Source of the DNA: Verrucomicrobiia bacterium
GTDB taxonomy: Bacteria; Verrucomicrobiota; Verrucomicrobiia; Verrucomicrobiales; Akkermansiaceae
Assembly: GCA_947462875.1 (NCBI GenBank)
Contig: CANHQJ010000009.1
Coordinates: forward strand, 1 to 64,000
Length of the DNA: 64,000 nucleotides
Reading direction: 5' to 3'
A program made the translations under genes and the position numbers. The notes beneath the pieces are model-generated. The model saw nothing but the letters and a program-made list of their open reading frames with translations, had not been told where the DNA came from and made no database searches. Shown one piece after another: positions 43,143 through 50,734 of this stretch; the stretch's first letter is position 1, and each line of letters starts with the position of its first letter.

Positions 43143-43493
43143 TCACGCAAGTTTTTGTGCGTGGCGTCTCTTCATCCCCACGCCGATGGCGATGGAGAGG
43201 AAGGATTTGATCAATGGGGAGCAGCCTTTAAAACGCGTTTTCTTCATGAAATCTTCGCCATGATCTTCGACCATGTTGCCGAATGTCGCGTGAACAAAGG
43301 AATCGGTGATGTTGTGCACCCCGGTGAAATCAAAAACAATCGTCTCACATTTGTCCCACACGCGCTCGACGCGCAGAGACATGACACGATTGCCCACATG
43401 ACCATCCGCGAGGAAGTCCCCGAATTCTGCCAGCATGTTGATTTCTAGTTGCATAAGATTAAAATTGTCTTGCCGCTTGATTCCATAGCTCAT
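43143..43493 (-). CDS. STAS-like domain protein (DUF4325-like)
   Basis: A 116-residue protein from the ATG at 43493 (a TTG at 43505 is an alternative). FGDFLADGHVGNRVM, CETIVFDFTGVHNITDSFVH and KTRFKGCSPLIKSFLSIAIG match the STAS-like DUF4325 pattern. The family usually accompanies an ATPase of histidine-kinase type, but none is encoded beside it here. It borders the AT-richer accessory region with the toxin-antitoxin and restriction genes and has its own weak terminator. Its partner, if any, must be elsewhere. Confidence 0.72.
   Translation of the reverse strand: MSYGIKRQDNFNLMQLEINMLAEFGDFLADGHVGNRVMSLRVERVWDKCETIVFDFTGVHNITDSFVHATFGNMVEDHGEDFMKKTRFKGCSPLIKSFLSIAIGVGMKRRHAQKLA
43144..43163 (-). 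terminator. weak hairpin at the end of the STAS-like gene
   Basis: CACGCA and TGCGTG pair around an 8-base loop at the stop codon. On the minus strand it is followed by ATTTTGG. With a 6-bp stem and a short T-run it is only a candidate terminator. Confidence 0.4.
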
Positions 43494-43562
43494 GCGAACA
43501 GTCAAGGTTTCTGACGCTTGCGGCTGCTTATGTTTGAATTGCGGGAAAGATCAAAAAACTCC

Positions 43563-43590
43563 TTGACAATATTCCGAAATGGAATATGCT
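43563..43590 (+). promoter_or_regulatory. toxin-antitoxin promoter with palindromic operator in the spacer
   Basis: A perfect -35 TTGACA (43563-43568), a 16-base spacer and -10 TATGCT (43585-43590). The spacer carries the perfect inverted repeat ATATTCC-GAAAT-GGAATAT (43569-43587). A repressor binding there would block RNA polymerase, as expected for autoregulation by the HTH antitoxin. The -10 ends 7 bases before the toxin ATG. Confidence 0.8.
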
Positions 43591-43597
43591 GTCATCC

Positions 43598-43972
43598 ATG
43601 AGTTGGGAGATCGAACTAAACGAACAATGCGGGCGGGATATCAGAAAATACGAAAAGAAGAATCCCGATGAGCTGGAGGCGGTCTTGCTCAACTTGGAAA
43701 AATACAAGGAAGCGCTCGATGCCGCTGTTCACCCCCGACTTGTGAGTTTTGGATTCATGCATTCGGAACCCAAGGGGATGATCGCCATCGACCAAACGGG
43801 CGGTGCCTTACCAAGCGGTAAAAAGCGGAAACGCCTTCAAGAAACGAGACTCTACACATATTCTGATTTGGAATCAAAAACCTTGCATTTGCTCTGTTTG
43901 GGTTCTAAGTCATCCCAGCCGAAGGACATCCGCTTCGCCGAGAGCGCGGTGGATGCCCTTAGACAGGGCTAA
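43598..43972 (+). CDS. RelE/HigB-like toxin of a type II toxin-antitoxin pair
   Basis: A 124-residue protein from the ATG at 43598. An earlier ATG at 43586 lies inside the -10 box and cannot be the start. It is Lys/Glu-rich, with helices IELNEQCGRDIRKYEKKN and LEAVLLNLEKYKEALD, then strands KRLQETRLYTYSDLESKTLH and LLCLGSKSSQPKDIRFAESAV, the order found in RelE/HigB toxins. The toxin gene comes before the antitoxin, as in HigBA. A likely activity is ribosome-dependent mRNA cleavage. The catalytic residues cannot be fixed from sequence alone. Neighbours are the antitoxin, a terminator and the HEPN/restriction genes. Confidence 0.82.
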   Translation: MSWEIELNEQCGRDIRKYEKKNPDELEAVLLNLEKYKEALDAAVHPRLVSFGFMHSEPKGMIAIDQTGGALPSGKKRKRLQETRLYTYSDLESKTLHLLCLGSKSSQPKDIRFAESAVDALRQG

Positions 43973-44011
43973 TCATTCTCCCGATACACCCAAGCAACCA
44001 AACTAGAAATT

Positions 44012-44602
44012 ATGAAAAAAACGAAAACTGCTAATCAGGGCACAAAGCGCTTCGCTTCCGTCTCCGCATTAGTGAAGGCAACTCTGGAAGACCAGAGCAA
44101 AGCCGAGGCGATTTGCCAAAAAATCACCGGTATGCAGATCGTCAACGCGATGATCCGCTCCCGGGCTGCAGCGGGCATGACCCAAGCCGACGTTGCTCAG
44201 AAAATGAACTGCACCCAAAGTGCTGTCTCAAAACTCGAACATTCCAGCGATGCGGAGCTTACTCTGCAAGACATTGCTAACTACCTCCGCGCCACCGGAG
44301 GGCGATTGAACATTGGGGTCGGCAAACAACCCAACCGCGTGGAGCGCATCAAAGAGTTGGCAACAGGGCTCAAACACGAATTGGAAGCTCTCGCCGATCT
44401 TTCCTCCGCCAGTGACGATGCTTCGATTCGCAAAAGCATCAACGGCTTTTTCGGCGAAGCATGGTTCAATCTGTTCTCGATCATGTGCACGGCGACTGCC
44501 AAACTGCCGAAGGAGAAAGAAGAGACTTCATTGCTCTCATTGATTGAGGGCGAATTCTTCGATCCGATTGCTAGCGAGAAATTAAAATTGGCAAAGTGCT
44601 GA
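44012..44602 (+). CDS. XRE-type HTH antitoxin
   Basis: A 196-residue protein. The N-terminal part is basic, a helix-turn-helix domain covers about 45-95 (MIRSRAAAGMTQADVAQKMNC, SAVSKLEHSSDAELTLQDIANYLRATGG), and a helical C-terminal region (about 100-196) is longer than in most HigA antitoxins. Starts 39 bases after the toxin stop with no strong ribosome-binding site. It should bind the palindromic operator at 43569-43587 and neutralise the toxin. The extra C-terminal domain contains NGFFGEAWFNLFSIMCTATA and no known motif. Confidence 0.85.
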   Translation: MKKTKTANQGTKRFASVSALVKATLEDQSKAEAICQKITGMQIVNAMIRSRAAAGMTQADVAQKMNCTQSAVSKLEHSSDAELTLQDIANYLRATGGRLNIGVGKQPNRVERIKELATGLKHELEALADLSSASDDASIRKSINGFFGEAWFNLFSIMCTATAKLPKEKEETSLLSLIEGEFFDPIASEKLKLAKC

Positions 44603-44622
44603 TTTAACGAAATCTAGATTTG

Positions 44623-44664
44623 TCAGCCCTGTGCCTTCGTCTTGGCATGGGGCTGATTTTTTTT
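44623..44664 (+). terminator. Rho-independent terminator of the toxin-antitoxin operon
   Basis: TCAGCCC-TGTGCC pairs with GGCATG-GGGCTGA around an 8-base loop, followed by eight T. It separates the toxin-antitoxin unit from the convergent HEPN gene, whose 3' end is 14 bases further on. Confidence 0.85.
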
Positions 44665-44677
44665 CAGGTGGAGCGAT

Positions 44678-45682
44678 TTATGTTGGATCTAACGCAAACT
44701 CGGGCGTGATATCTCGAATGATGTATTCAACTTTCGTCAAAAGTTGAATAGCTTCGGATTCATTCACTTGGTGTCCACCGTGAATCACTTTGTTGCGTAA
44801 ATCTAAAATAGTTATAATCTCATTAGGCTTGATAGGAATTACAACTCCCAATTTTTTCAGGAGTTCGATCCTATTTTTGAGCATTCTGTGACCGTCGAGC
44901 ATTAGCTTTATGTGCTTATCTGTTGCCTTAGATTTTTTCATCTCGGAACGAATTCGACGAGTCGCTGCCACCTCGAGAGCGGTGGCAGCTTCAATAACAA
45001 CGTTTCTCATGTCATTCTCTTGAAGTGCGTCAAATGCACGCAGAAGCAATTGGTAATGTAATGCTAGAACTTTGCCCTGTGAGCAATAATTGAGCGCTGA
45101 TTTCAAATCATTTTTGGTCGCATGCCGTTTGATTTTGCTGTCAGACCTATGCAACTGTATTTTTTGCATAGGTGGAGTTACCTGTTTTCTAGAATTTGCT
45201 TCATGTATTCGCAAATTCGTGTGGTAACTAGGAACCATGCGAAATGCGGCCCCCAATTTTTGATTCGAAACAACTCGTAAAAATGAATCAAAATGGAGAA
45301 GCCATGATTGGTTTGTTTCATGGACTTCTTTTGAAAAAACCCCAACATCATGCGAAATGGCCGTGAAAGTGGCAAATAAATGCTCTACTTTAGCGATCGT
45401 TTCACCGTTCGGATTCGATGACCAGACTGAACCCCAGTAAATGGCTGCCGTTTTGGACAAAAATGATTCAGACATTTTAGGCATCTCCAAATTCCTTTTA
45501 TAATTTGCCATTTTGTTCGAATCATCAGTGACTTCATCTACGGGTACAAGAACAGGAGTATGAAATTGCACCTTGTGACCTGCAATGGACGCTGAAAATT
45601 TTTGACCAAGTGCGCAATTAGCCAGCATAATTGGCTTTGGCAAAGTCACTATTGCAAAGTATTGCGGCTTCATATGATACAT
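44678..45682 (-). CDS. protein with C-terminal HEPN-like domain (R-x4-H), coupled to the MmeI-type restriction gene
   Basis: A 334-residue protein, clearly more AT-rich than its surroundings. The N-terminal 200 residues are unrecognised. The C-terminal part is helical and ends in DLRNKVIHGGHQVNESEA, which carries the R296-x4-H301 motif of HEPN RNases, with LRAFDALQENDMRNVVIEAA as a preceding helix. The pattern recalls Apea-like HEPN domains of abortive-infection systems. The ATG at 45682 directly follows the TAG of the restriction-methyltransferase gene with no gap (TAGATG), so translation is coupled. A second ATG is at 45673. It may be a toxin or effector kept in check or triggered by the modification enzyme. 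That role is inference. Confidence 0.72.
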   Translation of the reverse strand: MYHMKPQYFAIVTLPKPIMLANCALGQKFSASIAGHKVQFHTPVLVPVDEVTDDSNKMANYKRNLEMPKMSESFLSKTAAIYWGSVWSSNPNGETIAKVEHLFATFTAISHDVGVFSKEVHETNQSWLLHFDSFLRVVSNQKLGAAFRMVPSYHTNLRIHEANSRKQVTPPMQKIQLHRSDSKIKRHATKNDLKSALNYCSQGKVLALHYQLLLRAFDALQENDMRNVVIEAATALEVAATRRIRSEMKKSKATDKHIKLMLDGHRMLKNRIELLKKLGVVIPIKPNEIITILDLRNKVIHGGHQVNESEAIQLLTKVEYIIRDITPEFALDPT

Positions 45683-48600
45683 CTACGCCTGTCCCAATCC
45701 TTTCAAGATCTCGATGATGCCTTCGATTTGGTCGGTGCGTTTTTGGTTTTTGCGGCCGAAGTGTTGGGAGAGTTGGTCGGGAGTGGCGGTGGGGGTTTGT
45801 TGGAGCAGGTGGCGGATGAGGTGGACTTGCTCGGGGAGCTTTTCTGGCCACTCAGAGGGCTGATTGACGTGTTGTTGACCCGACTTCGCCGAGGCTCCGA
45901 CGGGCGAGTTTTTGATTTTTGATGGGGATGGCTCTTCGGGGATGGCGAAGGTGCTTTGGGTGGCGGTGGGGGCGGATTGGGGGTTTTGGTAGTCGGGGCG
46001 GAGGTAGCGGATTTGGCCGCGCTTTTCTTCGGCGGCGCGTTCGTGGTTCAGGGCGACGAGACGAGTGAGCAGTTCTTGCTCAAACTCTTCTTTTCTTATG
46101 TCTGATGTCTGAGAGTCTTGTTTCTTGATCGCGAGATCAGCCCAGCCGTAGGCTTCGAGGACGGCGGCGTCTAGGTCGTCGTGGAGTTGTTGGAGGATGG
46201 TGACGAGGCCTTGGTCGTGGATGGTTTTTTCTTTGGCATTGAGCGGTTCTTCGCTGCGGAGTTTTTCCAAGACGTTGTACATGCCCGTGAGCGTGAGGCC
46301 GGGATGCAACTCCTGCTGGCGCTTGCGGTGCGCGTCCAAGCGCTCGCCGAGGTCGCGGATGCGTTGCTTCAACTCCCCTTCTTCGAGGGCGGGGAAGGGG
46401 AAGGTATCGAACACAATTGATGCATTGTAACGTGGAGTTGGTCCAAGAACCGCGCCTTGTGCAAGCGCCCAGTCGTTATGAATTTTGCTAGAAAGAATAC
46501 CCAAACAGTAACCATCATCGAAAGCAAGAGCTACGAGCCCTTGGTCGGGCAAAACGTCCATTGTGAAAAATGTGAAAAACCGATGCTTAGCAGTCATTGG
46601 TGTGACAATGTAGCGAGTTAAGGATTTTAAGGCAGGTCGAAATGACAATCTTGGTTCGCCAGGTATCCACCACGCTTCCCTGTAGCTCTTTCGGGGATTT
46701 TGATCACGCTCCGGTTTAGTGTTAATAAAAAGATGTTGGTATATCATCGGAAACTCTTCTCTCACTTGTTCCTCATTGTATCCAACTAGATCAATGAGAT
46801 ACACCCCTCGCGATCTAGAGGTGAGGTCTTTCCCATTCCAATACGGTCGTATCACTCCTTTCAAATGAGTGGATGCACCATAACCAAACTGTTGAGCCTG
46901 TTCTTGCGTAATGACCAAGCCAGATCCATGAACTGCAATACCAACACTGGCTAAGTTTAAGTTAGATTGAAGGATTTTTGTTGTAACAACATTAGCGCCA
47001 ATTGTTAAATCCGAATGAATACTTCCAATCGACGTGCGCAGAACCACCTGAACAGCATCTTCCCCTTCAACAGACCTTTCGGCTACAACGTGCTGTAGCA
47101 TACCATCGCCAGCGCTTGCTCCAACAGTTAGAGCTATCCGCACAGCCGCACCGTCGGTGCCATCCACCCATGGATGATCTGGTATGGCATATACCAGCGA
47201 GATGGGATCTTTTTGGTCCATGTGATGCTGGATTACCTTACGGTTGAATGTCTGCGTGATACTGTTTGTGGTGATGAGTCCGAAACGCTTGGCTTTGCCA
47301 GTTCGCACCAACTCAGCAGCTTTATCCCACCAATACATCACAAAATCCGCGCTATCGGGAATATTTGCATAGGTTTTCCTTAGTGCATCCACGTAACCTG
47401 CACCAAGAGCTTCTTTCATACGTTTATCTCCAATAAACGGTGGATTGCCGACGATGTAGTCGGCCTGGGGCCATTCTGCACTGCGGGGGTTGAGGTAATC
47501 GAAGAGCGCAGTGCGGGCGCTTTCATCGGGCACTTCTTTGCCGGTGAGGGGGTGGGGCTTGGTGGTGTGGCCGTCCCAGATGGTGAGGATTTTTCCGGTG
47601 GCGGGATCGGTGCGGGGGATGCGTTCATCGTAGGCGAGCACGGCGTCTTTCTGGCGGATGCTCTGGGTTTTCGGCAGGAGGGGGCGGTCGCCGGTATCGG
47701 CCTTGCCGGTGGTTTTGCGCTGCCACTGGAAGTAGCCGATCCAGAGGACGAGCTGGGCGATGGCGACGGCATTGGGCGAGAGTTCGAGGCCGAGGAATTG
47801 TTCGGGGCGGACTTTGTATTCGTTCATCTCGAAGGTGGCATCGCCGCCGAGGGCGGTGACGAGCTCGAGCACTTCGGCTTCGAGGCGTTTCATGTGTTCG
47901 AGGGTAACGTAGAGGAAGTTGGCGGTGCCGCAGGCGGGGTCGAGGATTTTGAGGGCGCAGAGGTGGCGGTGGAAGGCGGTGACGAGCTTGAGGGCCTCGG
48001 CGTCTTTCTTTTTCGCGTCGGCGAGGGTTTTGGTGCGGTCGGCACCGAGGGCCTGGGCTTCCTTGGTGGTGCCGAGGGCTTGCATTTTTTCGTGGAGGGA
48101 ATCGGCGCGGGCTTCGAGGGATTCGGCATCGGCATGGAGCTTGGCGGCGGCGATGCGGACGGCATCCCATTCGTCGCGGAGGGGCTCGATGATGGTGGGG
48201 CGGATGAGGCGCTCGACGTAGGAGCGGGGGGTGTATTCGGCACCGAGTTTGTGGCGTTCGCGGGAATCGAGCGCGCGGGTGAGGAGGGTGCCGAAGATGG
48301 AGGGCTCTACGCCGGACCAATCGGTGCCTGCGGCATCGATGAGCATGGCGAGCTGGGCGCTGGTGAGGGGGAGGGCGCTGGTGTTTTCGAAGAGGCCGCC
48401 ATTGAAGTGGGCGATTTCCTGGAAGAGGAGGGCGGAGTATTGGGTGCCGGTGGCCATTTCTTTCCACAGGGCGGTGATGAGGGTGACGAAGCCGTGGGGG
48501 GAGTTTTTGACTTTGTCGAGCAGGTCCTTGAAGCCGTTTTCGGGGAGCAGGCCGATGTCTTCGGCGAACATGGTGAAGAGGCAGCGCTGGAGGAATCCGG

Positions 48601-49297
48601 CGATGACGTGGGGATCGTGGCCGTCGTTTTCGAGGGAGCGGGAGAGCCGGGCGAGGCGGTCGGCGATGTCGCGGGTGACCTCGGCGGCGCGTTTGGAGGG
48701 ATCGAGCGCGTGGGGATCGGTGAAGACGAGGCGGAGGCGCTCGCGGATCTCGGGGCGGCGCAGATCGGTGAGGAGGATGCGGTGGTTTTTGGGATCGGGG
48801 AAGCGTTCGTAGCGTCCGCCGGTGCAGGTGAACTCGGAGTAGAGATCGATGGAGTAGCCGACATCGCAGATGAGGAGGAAGGGCGGGCGTCCGTGAGAGG
48901 CGGGGAGTGAGGTGATGTAGTCGCGGCCCTGGTTGTAGGCGCGTTCGAGGGCTTTATCGAAGGCGGCGCTGCCGCGTTTGCCGTGGCCGGTTTTGGTGGC
49001 GGTGGGGGCATCCTCGGAGGGGACTTCGGATGAGCCTTGTTTGGTCTCGCAGAGGAAGTGGGCGGCTTTGTAGAAATCGATGTAGTTGGTGACGGCGGAG
49101 CCATCGGGCGAAGTGCGGGTGATGGCGCGATCGAAGACGTAGCGGTTTTTTTCGGGATCGGCGGTGGTGGGATCCGGGCGAGGGACGCCGAGCAGGTCGC
49201 AGAGTTCGCTGAGGAACATCTGGTAGTTCGCGCGTTCTGCCGCGCCGGAGTTTTCCCAGCGGGAGATGAAGGTTTCGATGAGGTCGGGAGATGACAT
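45683..49297 (-). CDS. type IIG/IIL restriction-modification enzyme, MmeI-like
   Basis: A 1204-residue fused endonuclease and adenine methyltransferase. The N-terminal nuclease has D74-x9-E84-x-K86 (YIDFYKAAHFLCETKQ), the same spacing as in MmeI. A helical linker leads to SAM motif I DPACGTANF (453-461) and the catalytic motif IV NPPF (618-621). A long alpha-helical/target-recognition part follows, ending near 966. The C-terminal 240 residues include a charged region and a helical end with DQIEGIIEILKGLG. Such enzymes modify one strand and cut at a fixed distance from the site. No separate specificity protein is needed. Residues about 622-966 are AT-richer than the flanks, which suggests exchange of the recognition part. 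The HEPN gene abuts the stop codon. Confidence 0.92.
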   Translation of the reverse strand: MSSPDLIETFISRWENSGAAERANYQMFLSELCDLLGVPRPDPTTADPEKNRYVFDRAITRTSPDGSAVTNYIDFYKAAHFLCETKQGSSEVPSEDAPTATKTGHGKRGSAAFDKALERAYNQGRDYITSLPASHGRPPFLLICDVGYSIDLYSEFTCTGGRYERFPDPKNHRILLTDLRRPEIRERLRLVFTDPHALDPSKRAAEVTRDIADRLARLSRSLENDGHDPHVIAGFLQRCLFTMFAEDIGLLPENGFKDLLDKVKNSPHGFVTLITALWKEMATGTQYSALLFQEIAHFNGGLFENTSALPLTSAQLAMLIDAAGTDWSGVEPSIFGTLLTRALDSRERHKLGAEYTPRSYVERLIRPTIIEPLRDEWDAVRIAAAKLHADAESLEARADSLHEKMQALGTTKEAQALGADRTKTLADAKKKDAEALKLVTAFHRHLCALKILDPACGTANFLYVTLEHMKRLEAEVLELVTALGGDATFEMNEYKVRPEQFLGLELSPNAVAIAQLVLWIGYFQWQRKTTGKADTGDRPLLPKTQSIRQKDAVLAYDERIPRTDPATGKILTIWDGHTTKPHPLTGKEVPDESARTALFDYLNPRSAEWPQADYIVGNPPFIGDKRMKEALGAGYVDALRKTYANIPDSADFVMYWWDKAAELVRTGKAKRFGLITTNSITQTFNRKVIQHHMDQKDPISLVYAIPDHPWVDGTDGAAVRIALTVGASAGDGMLQHVVAERSVEGEDAVQVVLRTSIGSIHSDLTIGANVVTTKILQSNLNLASVGIAVHGSGLVITQEQAQQFGYGASTHLKGVIRPYWNGKDLTSRSRGVYLIDLVGYNEEQVREEFPMIYQHLFINTKPERDQNPRKSYREAWWIPGEPRLSFRPALKSLTRYIVTPMTAKHRFFTFFTMDVLPDQGLVALAFDDGYCLGILSSKIHNDWALAQGAVLGPTPRYNASIVFDTFPFPALEEGELKQRIRDLGERLDAHRKRQQELHPGLTLTGMYNVLEKLRSEEPLNAKEKTIHDQGLVTILQQLHDDLDAAVLEAYGWADLAIKKQDSQTSDIRKEEFEQELLTRLVALNHERAAEEKRGQIRYLRPDYQNPQSAPTATQSTFAIPEEPSPSKIKNSPVGASAKSGQQHVNQPSEWPEKLPEQVHLIRHLLQQTPTATPDQLSQHFGRKNQKRTDQIEGIIEILKGLGQA

Positions 49298-49315
49298 GCG
49301 TTCTTGTGTGGCAGC

Positions 49316-49344
49316 ATGGTGGCTTTTTCGCGTTAGGGGGTCAA
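49316..49344 (-). promoter_or_regulatory. candidate promoter of the restriction-HEPN operon
   Basis: On the minus strand TTGACC (49344-49339), a 17-base spacer and CACCAT (49321-49316), with the ATG at 49297. The -10 is weak, so confidence is low. The opposite side of this 180-base gap also carries the start region of the MFS gene. Confidence 0.35.
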
Positions 49345-49475
49345 GGGATTAGTGGGAAGGATGATGCGAATTTCACGAGGGATCGGGGGAGGTGCGTCCC
49401 CTTGCGACGACCACGCGGGAAAATCCCTGTGAATGCGATTGGCAAACGGCTTGAAATCAGTCACAAGCAGCGCGC

Positions 49476-50702
49476 GTGATTGAGGAACAGCGGAGCCAGG
49501 AAACAGCGTCACACAAGGCGGTGATGCTGCGGTTGTGCGCGATGTTCTTCATGCTGGGCATGGGTCCGGGGATGTGGTTGCCGGGCTTGACGAATGCGAT
49601 CCGCGCGACGGGGTGGGGCTCTGAGTGGGTGGCGTGGGCCTTTCTGATCATGCCGTTGGCTTCGCTGCTGTCGCCATTGTTCAGCGGCGCGCTGGCCGAT
49701 CAGAAAGTCGCGGCGCAGCAGCTCGCGGGGTGGATTTGCGTGGCGAGCACGCTGACGATGACGGTGGCCTTTTACGGACTGCGTGCGGAGGGATCGCCCT
49801 GGTTTTTTCTCGGCATGTTTTTTATCACCTCGGTCATCGCCGCGCCCTTGTGGAATCTGGTGATCACCGTGGCGATGACGCACCTGCCGCGCCCCGAGCA
49901 GCAATTTCCCCACGTGCGCTTGTGGTGCACGCTGGGCTGGATCCTCGGCGGCTGGTTTTCCAGTCTGGTGCTGCATGCGGATGCCTCGCCCGTAGCGGGC
50001 TATGCGGGAGCGGTGTGTCGTTTGATTCTAGCGGCGCTGGTGTTTCTCTGCCCGCACACGCCGCCGCGCGGGGAGGTGGGGAACTGGCGGAGTTTGTTAG
50101 GCTTCGATGCCTTTCGCCTCATGCGGGAAAAGGACCTGCGCGTGCTGTTGATCGGGTCCGCGGTGTTGTCCATGCCGATCGCTTCGTTTTACATGCACAC
50201 TCCCGAGCACTTGCGCGATCTTGGCGATGTGCGCTCGACGTTTACGATGAGTTTCGGCCAGTGGAGTGAGGTGGCGGCGATGGCGGTGACGGGCTGGCTG
50301 ATGCTGCGCTATCGCCTGAAGACTTTGTTGCTGGTTGGATTGGGCTGTTGTGTGGCGCGGTTTGTGATTTTCGCCTATGCGGGCTATCAGCACCAACTCC
50401 CCGGCATGTGGCCGGGCATCGCGATTCACGGGATTTGCTACACTTTGTTTTTCATCACCGGGCAGATTTTTCTGGATCAACGGGTGGAGCCCGGCATGCG
50501 CGGGCAGATGCAGGGCTTGTTAGGGCTGATGACCAATGGCGTGGGCACTCTGCTGGGCACGCTAGCCCTGAAATGGCTGCACGCCTGCACGGTGGAGCGC
50601 AACGGGGACTGGGGGCTGTATTGGTCGGTGCTGGCGGTGTTCACGATTCTCTGTCTGGTCTGGTTCGCCCGTGCCTTCCATGAAAAAACCCCATCTCCGT
50701 GA
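49476..50702 (+). CDS. MFS transporter, NupG-like nucleoside permease family
   Basis: A 408-residue protein with about twelve membrane helices. A likely GTG start at 49476 gives a short cytosolic N terminus, with ATG at 49524 as alternative. LRLCAMFFMLGMGPGMWLPG starts helix 1. The MFS-type loop MPLASLLSPLFSGALADQKV, with the cytosolic Asp, and LWCTLGWILGGWFSSLVLHA fit the nucleoside:H+ symporter or fucose-permease-like subfamily. No pathway genes are adjacent. The 3' end overlaps a terminator hairpin that serves the opposite strand. Confidence 0.85.
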   Translation: MIEEQRSQETASHKAVMLRLCAMFFMLGMGPGMWLPGLTNAIRATGWGSEWVAWAFLIMPLASLLSPLFSGALADQKVAAQQLAGWICVASTLTMTVAFYGLRAEGSPWFFLGMFFITSVIAAPLWNLVITVAMTHLPRPEQQFPHVRLWCTLGWILGGWFSSLVLHADASPVAGYAGAVCRLILAALVFLCPHTPPRGEVGNWRSLLGFDAFRLMREKDLRVLLIGSAVLSMPIASFYMHTPEHLRDLGDVRSTFTMSFGQWSEVAAMAVTGWLMLRYRLKTLLLVGLGCCVARFVIFAYAGYQHQLPGMWPGIAIHGICYTLFFITGQIFLDQRVEPGMRGQMQGLLGLMTNGVGTLLGTLALKWLHACTVERNGDWGLYWSVLAVFTILCLVWFARAFHEKTPSP

Positions 50703-50714
50703 GGAAATGGGGTT
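50683..50714 (-). terminator. Rho-independent terminator after rng
   Basis: AACCCCAT and ATGGGGTT form an 8-bp stem around a 12-base loop. On the minus strand it is followed by TTTT after the stem (six T in all), 21 bases after the rng stop. It overlaps the last codons of the MFS gene. Confidence 0.85.
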
Positions 50715-50734
50715 CTTGTCCGTGAGCGGGATGA

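Noticed and set aside
43586-43597. Toxin start at the ATG at 43586
   Set aside because: That ATG is part of the TATGCT -10 box, so it cannot be within the transcript. The ATG at 43598 fits.
47552-48910. A 452-codon Gly/Glu-rich open frame opposite the restriction gene
   Set aside because: Composition mirrors the complementary codons of the nuclease-methyltransferase region, and no domain is seen.
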